Source: Kaistia dalseonensis (GTDB lineage: Bacteria; Pseudomonadota; Alphaproteobacteria; Rhizobiales; Kaistiaceae). From it: 64,000 bases of DNA. Of the stretch, positions 10,398-20,084 are shown piece after piece. The position numbers and the translations under genes are program-made. A model generated the notes under the pieces. It was not told where the DNA came from. It was given only the letters and a program-made list of their open reading frames with translations, and did not search any database. Numbering within the stretch: the stretch's first letter is position 1; each line of letters begins with the position of its first letter. The stretch lies in assembly GCF_030814715.1 (NCBI RefSeq), contig NZ_JAUSVO010000003.1, positions 558,001 through 622,000 of the forward strand. The letters run 5' to 3'.

Positions 10398-11843
10398 TTG
10401 AGCAATCCTGCTGATCCCGATGATGGCCTTGCGCTTGCCGCAGCCATACGCTCCGGCGCAACGACGGCGGCGAGCGCCATGGAGGCGTCGATTGCCAGGG
10501 CCGACGCGGTCGCTGATCTCGGTGCCATCTCGTTCTTGAATGCCGATCTCGGCCGGACACAGGCTGCCGAGATCGATGCCGGTCTCGCGCGACGGCCGAA
10601 ATTCTACGGCTTGAAGCCGTTCTTGGGCGTTCCGTTCCTTATGAAGGATCTCGGTGCTACAGCTGCCGGCCTGCCGATGATCTGCGGCTCGGCGGCCATC
10701 GAGCGCCCGGCGGAATCGGTCGATGCCGCGCTCACGACCCGCTTCCGCCACGCCGGTCTTCTCCCCTTCGGCCTCACGACGGTTCCCGAATTCGGCCTGG
10801 CACTCTCGAGCGAGCCGGCGATCGGGCCGATTGCCCGCAATCCACTCGACCCGTCGCGTACGCCGGGCGGTTCTTCCGGTGGCGCGGCCGCTGCCGTTGC
10901 CGCCGGGATCGTCGCGGTAGCGCATGCCACCGATGCCGGCGGCTCGACCCGCGTCCCCGCCGCCTGCTGCGGGCTGGTCGGCCTCAAGCCGACGCGCGGC
11001 GCTATGCCGGGCGGCCCGGCATTCGGCAATCACATCGGCGGCATCGCGGCGGAGTTGATCGTCAGCCGCTCGCTGCGTGATACGGCAGCGGCACTGGATC
11101 ATTTCGCCGGCGCTGCCGAAGGCCCGTTCCCCGATCCCGATCTCGACGGGCCGCTGCTGGCGAGCCTCGACCGGGCAACCGAGCCGCTGCGGATCGGGCT
11201 TTGCGTCGATGTGGCCGAAGGCGCGCCCGTCACCAGCGAGCGCCGTGCCGCCATCGAGCACGCCGCGGACATATTGCGTGCGGCCGGCCACACCATCGTG
11301 CCGATCGAGCCGGAGCGCCTCGCGCCGCTGGTTCGTCAGGCGGCGTTGGTGTTCGACCACGTCATCTGCGTCAACCTCGCCCGCTCACTCAGCGATTTCA
11401 GCCGCGTGGAACCATTGACGCGTGCCTGCGCCGAGCGCGGTCTCGGCATCACGGCCCGCGCCCTGCAGGCGGCGGAACTCGGTGGCGTTCATGTCGCGCA
11501 CGCCATGTGGCGTCTGTTCGACGAGGTCGATGTGCTGCTCACCCCCATGCTGAGCGGCCCGCCCCTGCCGATCGGCTCGTTTCCGCTCGACCATGGCGAC
11601 ATAGACCTGCAATGGCGGCGCATGACCGATTTCGCGCCTTATGCGACGCTCGCCAATGTCGCCGGCACGCCGGCGCTCACGATTCCGCATGGGGTCGACG
11701 CCGGCGGCCTGCCGCTCCCCGTCCAGTTGATAGGCCCGATGGCGAGTGACGGCCTCTTGCTGCGCCTCGCACGTGTCCTGCAACGCGCCGCACCCTGGAG
11801 CTTCAGCACGCGGATCGCCGGGCTGCCGGAAGGAACCAATTGA
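10398..11843 (+). CDS. Amidase-signature family hydrolase
   Basis: Serine hydrolase acting on C-N (amide or ureide) bonds. It has 481 residues from a TTG at 10398, which follows GGGG by about 9 nt. An in-frame ATG at 10335 would add 21 poorly conserved residues. The Ser-cisSer-Lys set is visible: Lys in PFLMKDLG, the GGSSGGAAAA glycine/serine loop, and nucleophile Ser in ATDAGGSTRVPA. No signal peptide is seen, so it is cytoplasmic. A 9-codon reading frame (10372-10401, MTIPSGSQS) ends exactly over the TTG as TTGA and could act as a coupling leader. Placement between binding protein and ATPase (stop abutting the ATPase ATG) suggests it processes the imported compound. Substrate unknown. Confidence 0.85.
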   Translation: MSNPADPDDGLALAAAIRSGATTAASAMEASIARADAVADLGAISFLNADLGRTQAAEIDAGLARRPKFYGLKPFLGVPFLMKDLGATAAGLPMICGSAAIERPAESVDAALTTRFRHAGLLPFGLTTVPEFGLALSSEPAIGPIARNPLDPSRTPGGSSGGAAAAVAAGIVAVAHATDAGGSTRVPAACCGLVGLKPTRGAMPGGPAFGNHIGGIAAELIVSRSLRDTAAALDHFAGAAEGPFPDPDLDGPLLASLDRATEPLRIGLCVDVAEGAPVTSERRAAIEHAADILRAAGHTIVPIEPERLAPLVRQAALVFDHVICVNLARSLSDFSRVEPLTRACAERGLGITARALQAAELGGVHVAHAMWRLFDEVDVLLTPMLSGPPLPIGSFPLDHGDIDLQWRRMTDFAPYATLANVAGTPALTIPHGVDAGGLPLPVQLIGPMASDGLLLRLARVLQRAAPWSFSTRIAGLPEGTN

Positions 11844-13358
11844 ATGAGCGAACCCGTCCTGCGTCTCGAAGGCATCACCAAGCGCTTCGGCACGCTGACG
11901 GCCAATGACGATGTCACGCTGGAGCTGCGCCAGGGCGAACTGCTGGCGCTGCTCGGCGAGAATGGCGCCGGCAAGACGACGCTCATGAACATTCTCTTCG
12001 GTCACTACACGCCCGACGCCGGACGGGTCGTCGCCTTCGGTCACGAACTGCCGCCCGGCAAGCCGCGCGCGGCGATCGAAGCCCGCATCGGTATGGTGCA
12101 CCAGCATTTCGCGCTCGCCGCCAATCTGACGGTGATCGAAAACGTCATTGCGGGAACGGAGAGGCTATTCTCCTTTGGTCTCGACAAGTCGAGCGCCCGC
12201 GCCAAACTCAAGGAGCTCTCGGCCCGGTTCGGCCTCGCGGTCGATCCCGATGCGCGCGTGGGGGACCTGTCGGTCGGTGAACGCCAACGCGTCGAGATCC
12301 TGAAATCGCTCTATCGCGACGCTCGGATCCTGATCCTTGACGAGCCGACCGCTGTCCTGACCCATCAGGAAGCGGAGAAGCTCTACGCCACGCTGCGCGG
12401 CATGGCGGAGAAGGGCCTGTCGCTGATCTTCATCTCCCACAAGCTGCACGAAGTGCTGGCGGCGGCCGATCGCGTCGTCGTATTGCGCGGCGGCAAGGTC
12501 GTGGCCGAGCGGCGCGCGGCGGAGACGAGCAAGGACGAACTGGCCGAGCTCATGGTAGGGCGCCGGGTCGCTCGCCCGCAGCGCGATGTTCAGGCTCCCG
12601 GCGCCGTGTTGATGCGTGCGACCTCGGTCGATGTCATGTCGTCTGGCACCAAGCTTCTCTCGGAGGTCAGCTTCGAGGTGCGCGCCGGCGAGACGCTGGG
12701 CATTATCGGCGTCTCGGGCAATGGCCAGTCCGCCCTCGGCCAACTTGTCTCCGGTCTGGCAAAGCCCACCGAAGGCCGGCTCGAAATGCTGGGCAAGGAA
12801 ATCCAGGCGCCCTCCCCGCGCAGCTTCGTCGCCGCCGGCGTCGGGCGCATCCCCGAGGACCGCAACGCCGATGGCGTCGTCGGCGACATGCTGATCTGGG
12901 AAAACGCCGTGCTCGAACGTGTGCGCGGTTCGGAGTTTTCGGCCGCCGGCTTCGTCAGACGCACGCCGAGCCGGGCCTTTGCCCAAACGGTGATCGAGCG
13001 TTTCGATGTGCGGGGCGGCACGCCGGACAGCCCGATCCGCCTTCTTTCCGGCGGCAACATGCAGAAGCTGATCCTCGGCCGCAATCTCGCAACCTCGCCG
13101 CGGATCCTGATTGCGGCACAGCCGACGCGCGGCCTCGACGAAGGCGCCGTTGCCGCCGTGCATGCGGAGATATTGGCGGCGCGCCGGGCGGGCACAGCCA
13201 TCCTGCTGATCTCGGAAGATCTGGATGAAATCCTGCAACTCGCCGACCGCGTGCAGGCAATCGTCCGGGGCCGCCTCTCGCCAGCCATCCCGATCGGAGC
13301 TGCCGATCCACGCCGCCTCGGCCTGATGATGGCCGGCGTCTGGGATGAGGCCGCCTGA
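11844..13358 (+). CDS. BMP-type ABC transporter ATP-binding protein (tandem domains)
   Basis: Energises the importer. The 504 residues hold two nucleotide-binding domains. The first has Walker A GENGAGKTT near 38-46, signature LSVGERQRVE and Walker B LILDEPT. The second has a degenerate Walker A (GVSGNGQSALG), signature LLSGGNMQKL and IAAQPTRGLDEGA. Tandem architecture with an atypical second half is the norm in RbsA/NupO-like proteins. The gene starts directly after the amidase stop and overlaps the first permease by one base (TGATG). Confidence 0.93.
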   Translation: MSEPVLRLEGITKRFGTLTANDDVTLELRQGELLALLGENGAGKTTLMNILFGHYTPDAGRVVAFGHELPPGKPRAAIEARIGMVHQHFALAANLTVIENVIAGTERLFSFGLDKSSARAKLKELSARFGLAVDPDARVGDLSVGERQRVEILKSLYRDARILILDEPTAVLTHQEAEKLYATLRGMAEKGLSLIFISHKLHEVLAAADRVVVLRGGKVVAERRAAETSKDELAELMVGRRVARPQRDVQAPGAVLMRATSVDVMSSGTKLLSEVSFEVRAGETLGIIGVSGNGQSALGQLVSGLAKPTEGRLEMLGKEIQAPSPRSFVAAGVGRIPEDRNADGVVGDMLIWENAVLERVRGSEFSAAGFVRRTPSRAFAQTVIERFDVRGGTPDSPIRLLSGGNMQKLILGRNLATSPRILIAAQPTRGLDEGAVAAVHAEILAARRAGTAILLISEDLDEILQLADRVQAIVRGRLSPAIPIGAADPRRLGLMMAGVWDEAA

Positions 13359-14407
13359 TGCGCCTCGAACGCCGCGCCAACATTCCGCTCTCCCTCGCCA
13401 TCGCTGCACCGATCGGCGCCGTCATCGCTGCACTGCTTCTCGCCGGCATCCTGATCGCGATCGCCGGAGCCCCCGTTCTGGAGGCCTATCAGCGCATGCT
13501 GATCGGCGCCTTCGGCTCGCGCCTTTCGATCACGGAAACGCTGACTCGGACGACGCCGCTGATTCTGACGGGACTTGCTGCCGCGGTCGCCTTCCGTGCC
13601 CGGCTCTGGAACATCGGCGCAGAAGGACAATTCTATGTCGGGGCATTGGCCGCGGCAGCGCTTGGCTCGGAGCATGGGCTGCATCTCCCCTCCTACGCCC
13701 TGATTCCGGCCCTCATGGTCGCCGGAGCGGTCGCCGGGGCGATCCTGCTGCTGGTGCCGCTGGCGCTGCGCCTGCGCTTCGGCGTCGACGAAGTCGTCAC
13801 CACGCTGCTGCTCAACTTCGTTGCCGTCCTCTTCGTCTCGATGATGATCGAGGGCGTGCTCAAGGATCCGCTGGCATTTGGCTGGCCTCAATCCGTGCCG
13901 ATCGTCGGCGATGCGAGCCTGCCGAAATTGATCGCGCGCTCGCGGCTTCATATCGGCCTTCTCATTGCTGTCGGCCTTGCACTGTTGATCTGGCTGATCC
14001 AGTCGCGAACCCTTTTCGGACTGGAGAGCCGTGCCGCCGGCCTTAACCCGTCCGCGGCGCGCTTCGCCGGCGTCTCGCTCACCGGAGTACTGGTCAAGGT
14101 CGCCTGTCTCTCGGGCGGCCTCGCGGGCCTTGCCGGCGCGATCGAGGTCATGGGCGTGAAAGGCTATGTGACGACCGATCTTTCGCCCGGCTTTGGCTAT
14201 ACCGGCATCGTCGTCGCCATGCTGGCCGGCCTGCATCCGCTCGGCGTGGTCGTCGCCGCGCTCTTCGTCGCCACCATGTTCGTCGGCGCGGACGGCATGA
14301 GCCGCGCGCTGGGTGTGCCGAGCTTCATCGCCGACGTCATCGTGTCGCTCTCGCTCTTGACCATGCTGGTCGGTCTGTTCCTGACCAGCTACCGGATTCG
14401 CCGCTGA
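13358..14407 (+). CDS. BMP-type ABC transporter permease 1
   Basis: Inner-membrane permease of the BPD_transp_2 class, 349 residues with about eight to ten hydrophobic segments. The family cue is ARLWNIGAEGQFYVGALAAAALG near residues 80-105, the conserved cytoplasmic loop RFGVDEVVTTLLLNFVA, and the later coupling-helix region GLNPSAARFAGVS. The first helix is preceded by basic residues (RLERR), consistent with N-in. It overlaps the ATPase and the next permease by one or a few bases, so it is one operon. Confidence 0.92.
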   Translation: MRLERRANIPLSLAIAAPIGAVIAALLLAGILIAIAGAPVLEAYQRMLIGAFGSRLSITETLTRTTPLILTGLAAAVAFRARLWNIGAEGQFYVGALAAAALGSEHGLHLPSYALIPALMVAGAVAGAILLLVPLALRLRFGVDEVVTTLLLNFVAVLFVSMMIEGVLKDPLAFGWPQSVPIVGDASLPKLIARSRLHIGLLIAVGLALLIWLIQSRTLFGLESRAAGLNPSAARFAGVSLTGVLVKVACLSGGLAGLAGAIEVMGVKGYVTTDLSPGFGYTGIVVAMLAGLHPLGVVVAALFVATMFVGADGMSRALGVPSFIADVIVSLSLLTMLVGLFLTSYRIRR

Positions 14408-15348
14408 TGGACGCGCTCGATATCTTCGCCTCGGCCGGTCTCTGGGCAGCCGTGCTCCGCATTGCCACGCCGCTGATCTTCGGCACGCTCGGTGCGCTGA
14501 TCTGCGAACGGGCCGGCGTGCTCAATCTCGGCATTGAAGGCATCATGACCTTCGGCGCCATGATCGGCTGGATGACGGTCTACCAGGGCGGGGACCTCTG
14601 GCTCGGACTGCTCGCCGCGGCATTGGGTGGCGCGGCCTTCGGGCTGTTGCATGCGCTTCTGACCGTGACGCTCGGCCTTTCGCAGCATGTGACAGGCCTC
14701 GGCATCACGCTCTTCGCTTCGAGCCTGACCTATTTCATCTTTCGCCTCTCCGTCCCGGTCTCCGGGACGCCGCCGACCATCGTGCCGTTCCAGGTCATCC
14801 ATATCCCGGTGCTCTCGGACCTTCCCTTCCTCGGCGAGGCCGTCTTCGCCCAGACCGCACCGACCTATCTGGCCGTCGCGCTGGCGATTGTCATTGCCTG
14901 GGGGCTCGCGCGGACGCCGCTCGGCCTGGCGGTCCGCATTGTGGGCGAGAATCCGCACGCCGCCGAGGCGCAGGGCATCGATCCGATCCGGCTCCGCATC
15001 GGCGCCGTGGTCTTCGGCAGCGCGCTGATGGGCATGGGCGGCGCTTTCCTGACGCTCGCCGCCTTCAACTCGTTTTTCCCGACGATGGTGCAGGGACGAG
15101 GCTGGGTCTGCATTGCGCTGGTCGTGTTCGCCTCGTGGCGACCCGAGCGGGCGTTGCTCGGCGCCCTGCTCTTCGCGCTTTTCGATGCCTATCAGCTGCG
15201 CCTGCAGCACATTGTCGGCAAGGCGGTGCCTTACCAGCTCTTCCTGATGATCCCGTATCTGATGTCGATCGTCGCACTGCTCGTCATGGCACGGCGGGCG
15301 CGCGTGCCGCAGGCGCTGATGCAGCCCTTCCGTCGCGGCGAACGATGA
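14407..15348 (+). CDS. BMP-type ABC transporter permease 2
   Basis: Second permease, 313 residues, pairing with the preceding one to form the channel. It shows GALICERAGVLNLGIEGIMTFGA near residues 30-55, the short-form family hallmark, then GLSQHVTGLGITLFASSL and the GENPHAAEAQGIDPIRLR loop that contacts the ATPase. It ends 18 bases before the convergent RgpF-like gene and no strong terminator hairpin is evident between them. Confidence 0.92.
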   Translation: MDALDIFASAGLWAAVLRIATPLIFGTLGALICERAGVLNLGIEGIMTFGAMIGWMTVYQGGDLWLGLLAAALGGAAFGLLHALLTVTLGLSQHVTGLGITLFASSLTYFIFRLSVPVSGTPPTIVPFQVIHIPVLSDLPFLGEAVFAQTAPTYLAVALAIVIAWGLARTPLGLAVRIVGENPHAAEAQGIDPIRLRIGAVVFGSALMGMGGAFLTLAAFNSFFPTMVQGRGWVCIALVVFASWRPERALLGALLFALFDAYQLRLQHIVGKAVPYQLFLMIPYLMSIVALLVMARRARVPQALMQPFRRGER

Positions 15349-15366
15349 AGGCGGTCAGCGCGCCGC

Positions 15367-16644
15367 TCAGCGCCCCTCGGGCTGGTTCTCGTCCGGATCG
15401 TCGCTGACATCGTCGATCCGCATGCCGGCGGCCGCGACGGCAATCCCGAACAGGCGCTCAAGCGCATGCTCCAATGCGCCATCGACGAGACCGCTTTCCG
15501 CAGCGAAATCGTCCATCGAGAGATCGAGCGTCTTCAGGACATCCAGCACGGGGCTGCGGATCCAGAACATCGTGCCGGCAAAGAAATCGAGCTTCACCGC
15601 CTCGCGGGCAAGTCCGAGCCGCGCGGCAAGTTCGTAGACATTCGCCTCGTTCTCGCCCCACGCGCCCTTATTGCCCAAATGCTTGTTGGGCAGGCGAAAA
15701 CGTCGTGCGCCGATCATGCCGATCGACGGATCGTCGGCGAAACGATCGATGATCTCCTGCACGACACCGGTCGAGCCCAGAAGCTCCCGGATCAGCGTCC
15801 AGCGCCAGACCGTGCCCAGCACGGCCCGCAAGCCGCGCCGGGCCGAGCGCTTGCCATGAAGCTTGCAGATGATGTCGAAGCCCTCGAGGCGCCCTTCATG
15901 CAGCAATTGCAGGAACGGCCCGACATCGCGGCCCTTGTTCGGATAGACCACCACCGTCGACCGCGGGAATTTCGCCGCCACCCGATCGGCAAACGCCTGG
16001 TCCGGCGCCACGATGGTGATGATGAGATCGAACGGCTGCTCGATCGCCGCCAACGCCGTCTCGAATTCGGGCCACAGGTCGACATAGTAGAGGTGCAGGA
16101 CGATCGCGATCCGCAAGCCACGGGTGCTGACGACATGACTGTCCGTGCGAGCCGGCGCCTGAAAGCGCCGCCTGACGGCATATTCCAGCGACGACGATTG
16201 CAGCCCGAACCCCCACCCCCGCAAATTGCGCACCGTGCGCATCAGTTCGCGGCCTTCCGGCCCGATTCCCTTCAGGAGCGGGTGCAGTGTCAGGCCATGG
16301 CCAATCGGCAGCAGATAACGGTCGCGGCGGCGGAGGTTCCGCCACACCAGCCAGTCGGACATACGCAAAGGCCGGACGTCAAAGTGCGTCGCACCCGGCA
16401 TGGCGAGCGACAGCCCGCCCGACTCCGCCTTGAGGTAATATTGGACGGCCGGCAAAGCCGGGACCTCCATCGACCGCATATCGCCGGAGCGACCGAAACG
16501 CAGCGTCGAAAACGGCAGGTCGGCAGGCGGAAATTGCGCCGATAGAATATAGCGCCCAGGCTTTGGCAGCGTCACCGACCCCGGTTCAGGCGCACCCGGC
16601 TCGTGCGAGGCCGAGCCGGCTGGGGCCTCGAAAGCCTCAGCCAT
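15367..16644 (-). CDS. RgpF-like rhamnan synthesis protein
   Basis: 425 residues. The C-terminal two thirds match the RgpF (rhamnan synthesis protein F) domain: IAIVLHLYYVDLWPEF near residue 180, then VYPNKGRDVGPFLQLL, ICKLHGKRS, and GTMFWIRSPVL near 370. This domain is found in enzymes adding or extending rhamnose-containing glycans. The N-terminal 150 residues are not recognised, and no signal or clear membrane segment is seen. It is the last gene of the rhamnose operon and overlaps the rfbD stop by 8 nt. The acceptor glycan is unknown. Confidence 0.8.
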   Translation of the reverse strand: MAEAFEAPAGSASHEPGAPEPGSVTLPKPGRYILSAQFPPADLPFSTLRFGRSGDMRSMEVPALPAVQYYLKAESGGLSLAMPGATHFDVRPLRMSDWLVWRNLRRRDRYLLPIGHGLTLHPLLKGIGPEGRELMRTVRNLRGWGFGLQSSSLEYAVRRRFQAPARTDSHVVSTRGLRIAIVLHLYYVDLWPEFETALAAIEQPFDLIITIVAPDQAFADRVAAKFPRSTVVVYPNKGRDVGPFLQLLHEGRLEGFDIICKLHGKRSARRGLRAVLGTVWRWTLIRELLGSTGVVQEIIDRFADDPSIGMIGARRFRLPNKHLGNKGAWGENEANVYELAARLGLAREAVKLDFFAGTMFWIRSPVLDVLKTLDLSMDDFAAESGLVDGALEHALERLFGIAVAAAGMRIDDVSDDPDENQPEGR

Positions 16645-17554
16645 TCACGCTCTCTGCCTTTGGCGTCACAGCGGCGATCTCGTCCATGCAGATCGCGAGG
16701 CCAACACGCCAGTCGGGCATGGCGAGGCCGTAGTCGCGCTGCAGCCGCTCGGTCGACAATCGCGAGTTCTTTGGCCGTACCGCCGGCGTCGGGTAGTCGA
16801 CGGTCGCGATCGGCAGCACTTCGGCCGAAGGCAGACCTCGCGCGGCCGCCTCGGCGAAGATCGCCTTGGCAAAGCCGTTCCAGCTCGTCTCGCCCGATGC
16901 GACGAGATGATAGAGGCCGGTTCGATCTTGGAAGCCGTTCCGGACGACGTTGTCCGCTATATCAAGCAAGGTCTCCGCAATGAGGCGCGCCGGCGTCGGC
17001 GCCCCGAACTGATCGTCCACCACTTTCAGCGACGGCCGATCGGCCGCGAGGCGCAGCATGGTTCGCAGGAAGTTCTTGCCTTCAGAATCATAGACCCATG
17101 AGGTGCGGAAGATCGCCGAACCATCGCCATGGGCAGCCATGACCGCTTCTTCGCCACTGCGCTTCGAGCGGCCATAGACAGAGAGCGGGTTGGTCGCGTC
17201 CGTCTCGACATAAGCACCAACCTTGGCGCCATCGAAAACGTAATCCGTCGAAATATGCAGGAACGGTATCCCGTTCAGCGCAGCGCCCTCCGCCATATGG
17301 CGCGGTGCATCGGCGTTGATCGCCATCGCGGCATCAGGCTCGCTCTCTGCGAAGTCGACAGCCGTATGGGCAGCGGCATTGATGATGACCGCTGGCTTCA
17401 GCCTCTCGATCGCATCGGCAATGCTCGCCCCGTCCGCGATATCGATCTCCGGCCGCCCCAAGGCTACGAGCGGAATTGACCGCTCGGCGGCTGTCGCGAT
17501 CAGTCGCCGGGCTACCTGCCCGCTCCGGCCAAAGACGAGGATCGGCGCAGGCAT
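16637..17554 (-). CDS. rfbD: dTDP-4-dehydrorhamnose reductase
   Basis: Last step of dTDP-L-rhamnose synthesis: NAD(P)H reduction of dTDP-4-keto-L-rhamnose. 305 residues, the usual length. Rossmann glycine motif FGRSGQVARRL near residues 8-18, TDYVFDGAKVGAYVE near 105, and the catalytic tyrosine-lysine pair in YGRSKRSGEEAV near 128. It starts on the last base of rfbB and overlaps the RgpF-like gene, so it is within the rml operon. Confidence 0.93.
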   Translation of the reverse strand: MPAPILVFGRSGQVARRLIATAAERSIPLVALGRPEIDIADGASIADAIERLKPAVIINAAAHTAVDFAESEPDAAMAINADAPRHMAEGAALNGIPFLHISTDYVFDGAKVGAYVETDATNPLSVYGRSKRSGEEAVMAAHGDGSAIFRTSWVYDSEGKNFLRTMLRLAADRPSLKVVDDQFGAPTPARLIAETLLDIADNVVRNGFQDRTGLYHLVASGETSWNGFAKAIFAEAAARGLPSAEVLPIATVDYPTPAVRPKNSRLSTERLQRDYGLAMPDWRVGLAICMDEIAAVTPKAESVNG

Positions 17555-18624
17555 CAGCCCTTGACCTGCCTCAAGCCGAGGCGCTCGCCGCTATAGACGC
17601 CCTGGCGCAACGGCTCCCACCAGTCGCGGCGGTCGAGGTACCAGCGCACCGTCTGCTCAAGGCCCGTCACGAAGGTTTCGCGCGGCCTCCAGCCGAGTTC
17701 CGACTCGATCAGCGAGGCGTCGATGGCGTAGCGATGGTCGTGTCCCGGCCGGTCGGTGACGAAGCGGATCAGTTCTCGGCGCGACGAGCCGCCATTCGCG
17801 CCGGCATGGCGATCGACCAGATCGCAGATCGTCTCGACGACCGAAAGATTGGTCGCCTCCGCATTGCCGCCGACATTGTATTTTCCACCCGGCCGCCCGC
17901 CTTCGAGCACGGCGATCAGGGCTCGCGCATGGTCTTCCACATAGAGCCAGTCGCGAATGTTCGATCCGTCGCCATAGACCGGCAGCGACCGGTACTCGAG
18001 CGCATTCAGGATCATCAGCGGAATGAGTTTTTCCGGGAAGTGATAAGGCCCGTAATTGTTCGAGCAGTTGGTCATCAGTGTCGGCAGGCCGAACGTCCTG
18101 AACCAGGCCGAGACCAGATGATCGGCGCCCGCCTTGGAGGCTGAATAGGGCGAGCTCGGATCATAAGGCGTGGTCTCGGTGAACTTGCCCTCGGGTCCGA
18201 GCGAGCCATAGACCTCGTCGGTCGAGATATGCAGGAAGCGGAACGCATCCCGCTCGCTGGACGGCAACTGATCGCGATGGGCCGTCGCCGCTTCGAGCAG
18301 CACGGCCGTCCCGAGCACATTGGTGCGCACGAAGGCGCTCGGATCGCTGATCGAACGATCCACATGGCTCTCGGCGGCGAGGTGCATCACCGCATCGGGC
18401 CGGTGGCGGCGAAAGACGTCCTCGACAAAGGCGCGGTCCGCAATGTCACCCTGGACAAAAGAATAGCGCGCGTCGCTTGCGATTGGATCGAGCGAGCGCA
18501 GATTGGCCGCATAGGTCAGCTTGTCGAGATTGACGACTTCATGGTCGGTGTCCTCGATCAGCTGGCGGCAGACCGCCGAACCGATGAAACCCGCGCCACC
18601 TGTGACCAATATCTTCATCGTCAT
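17554..18624 (-). CDS. rfbB: dTDP-glucose 4,6-dehydratase
   Basis: Converts dTDP-glucose to dTDP-4-keto-6-deoxyglucose. 356 residues, family length. NAD-binding [14 protein letters not shown] at 8-21, the [10 protein letters not shown] active-site segment (Asp-Glu pair), and [12 protein letters not shown] with the catalytic Tyr-Lys. The start overlaps the rfbC stop by 4 nt (ATGA). Its product feeds both the rhamnose branch here and, potentially, the RffA-like aminotransferase at 30.8-32.0 kb. Confidence 0.95.
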   Translation of the reverse strand: MTMKILVTGGAGFIGSAVCRQLIEDTDHEVVNLDKLTYAANLRSLDPIASDARYSFVQGDIADRAFVEDVFRRHRPDAVMHLAAESHVDRSISDPSAFVRTNVLGTAVLLEAATAHRDQLPSSERDAFRFLHISTDEVYGSLGPEGKFTETTPYDPSSPYSASKAGADHLVSAWFRTFGLPTLMTNCSNNYGPYHFPEKLIPLMILNALEYRSLPVYGDGSNIRDWLYVEDHARALIAVLEGGRPGGKYNVGGNAEATNLSVVETICDLVDRHAGANGGSSRRELIRFVTDRPGHDHRYAIDASLIESELGWRPRETFVTGLEQTVRWYLDRRDWWEPLRQGVYSGERLGLRQVKG

Positions 18625-19199
18625 GCCTCCACGGCCGAGCCGTCATAGACAAAGGGCGTCTCGAAGCTGTCGAGCCCGCCATAGAGCTTGTCCTTCGCCG
18701 AGAGCACGGCGGTCTCGGCCGAGACAGGCCATGCAATACCGATCGCCGGATCATTCCACGCGATACCACCCTCGCATTCGGGGCTGTAACCGTCCGAAAC
18801 CTTGTAGAGAACCTCGGTATTGGGCGCGAGCGTGCAGAAGCCATGCGCGAATCCGACAGGCACCAGCAGTTGCAGGAAATTCTCGGCCGAAAGCTCGACT
18901 GCCACATGCCGGCCATAGGTCGGCGAGCCGCGACGGATGTCGACGGCAACGTCGAGGATCGCCCCCTTCAACACACGCACCAGCTTGGCTTGAGCATGGG
19001 GAGGAGCCTGGAAATGCAACCCGCGCACAACGCCCGGTTCGACGGAGAGCGACTGGTTATCCTGCATGAAGTCGATGTCGATGCCGAAATCAGCGAATGC
19101 CGGGCGCTTATAGACTTCGGAAAAGAAGCCGCGATTGTCGCCATGCCGCTTCGGCTCCACGAGGATCAAGTCGGGAATGTCCAAACGCGTCAGCTTCAT
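18621..19199 (-). CDS. rfbC: dTDP-4-dehydrorhamnose 3,5-epimerase
   Basis: Epimerises dTDP-4-keto-6-deoxyglucose to the L-rhamno ketosugar. 192 residues with the cupin-fold signature: [13 protein letters not shown] near residue 23, [19 protein letters not shown] near 46-65 containing the catalytic His, and [14 protein letters not shown] near 88. It lies 42 nt after the GT2 gene and overlaps rfbB. Confidence 0.95.
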   Translation of the reverse strand: MKLTRLDIPDLILVEPKRHGDNRGFFSEVYKRPAFADFGIDIDFMQDNQSLSVEPGVVRGLHFQAPPHAQAKLVRVLKGAILDVAVDIRRGSPTYGRHVAVELSAENFLQLLVPVGFAHGFCTLAPNTEVLYKVSDGYSPECEGGIAWNDPAIGIAWPVSAETAVLSAKDKLYGGLDSFETPFVYDGSAVEA

Positions 19200-19241
19200 T
19201 TCGTCCTGTCCGCTGCTGTCGATAAAGGCCGGCCGCCATGC

Positions 19242-20084
19242 TTATCGCTTTGTGATGTGGCTGAAAACACCGACCAGACGCCCCAGCGCGCCCGCGAGCC
19301 GCATTCGGTCCAGTGTCACGGCATAAACCACAACCTTGAGGAGATGATTCACAAAATCTACCGAAGAACTATAGCGTATATTATACTTACGCTTGTAATA
19401 AATCTCAGATATCTTCTTATGCTTATTACGATTAAAGTTGTAATTAACGCTATTGGGAACCGATTTACCAATGGCATGACTCGAATTTGCATTCGCGACT
19501 ACAATAATGGGCGCTTTTTTGGCCTGAAGGCGCCGCGAAAAATCATCATCCTCGTAATAGAGGAATATATTTTCGTCGAAACCGCCGATCTCCAGAAAAA
19601 GGGAGCGTCGGATCATGAACACGCTGCCATCCAGGAACTGGGTGCAGAAATCCCCAGCTATCTGGTCGGCATCGTCGCGACCCTTGCGCTGAAGACGAAG
19701 CCCGGCTGCGCTGTTGCGCAACCAGAGCGTACCGTCGGGACGCCGGGTCAGTGGCAGGAACACGCCACAATCGGGATAGCGCTTGGCTGCATCGAGCAGG
19801 GCCGAGAGCGTGTCTTTTTCGAAGACGACGTCCGGATTGATGAAGAGGACAAACTCACCGGAAGCCGCCGCCAATCCCTGATTGCAGGCACGGCCAAAGC
19901 CGACATTGACCGGATTGTTGATCCGGCGAACGTTCAGCCCCTCCAGCGCCGTATCGAGATCGTCCGAACTCGCATTGTCGACGCAGATGACTTCCACATC
20001 AGGCGAGAATGCAGAAAGCGCAGTGCGCACAATATGCGCACTGTTGAACGTGACGGTGACGACGCTGACCGACCCTTGGCCCAT
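19242..20084 (-). CDS. GT2 family glycosyltransferase (rhamnosyltransferase-like)
   Basis: 280 residues with a GT-A fold pattern: VSVVTVTFNSAHIVRTAL at the N-terminus, VDNASSDDLD near 38, INPDVVF (DXD-like) near 81 and YYEDDDFSRRLQAK near 185. The location within the rml operon suggests rhamnosyl transfer from dTDP-L-rhamnose, an inference from context. Its ATG overlaps the rfbA stop (ATGA). The part coding for about residues 195-250 (19340-19490) is strikingly AT-rich (many ATA, TAT and AAT codons), unlike the rest of the gene and operon. This may reflect recombination or replacement of the 3' end. Confidence 0.85.
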   Translation of the reverse strand: MGQGSVSVVTVTFNSAHIVRTALSAFSPDVEVICVDNASSDDLDTALEGLNVRRINNPVNVGFGRACNQGLAAASGEFVLFINPDVVFEKDTLSALLDAAKRYPDCGVFLPLTRRPDGTLWLRNSAAGLRLQRKGRDDADQIAGDFCTQFLDGSVFMIRRSLFLEIGGFDENIFLYYEDDDFSRRLQAKKAPIIVVANANSSHAIGKSVPNSVNYNFNRNKHKKISEIYYKRKYNIRYSSSVDFVNHLLKVVVYAVTLDRMRLAGALGRLVGVFSHITKR

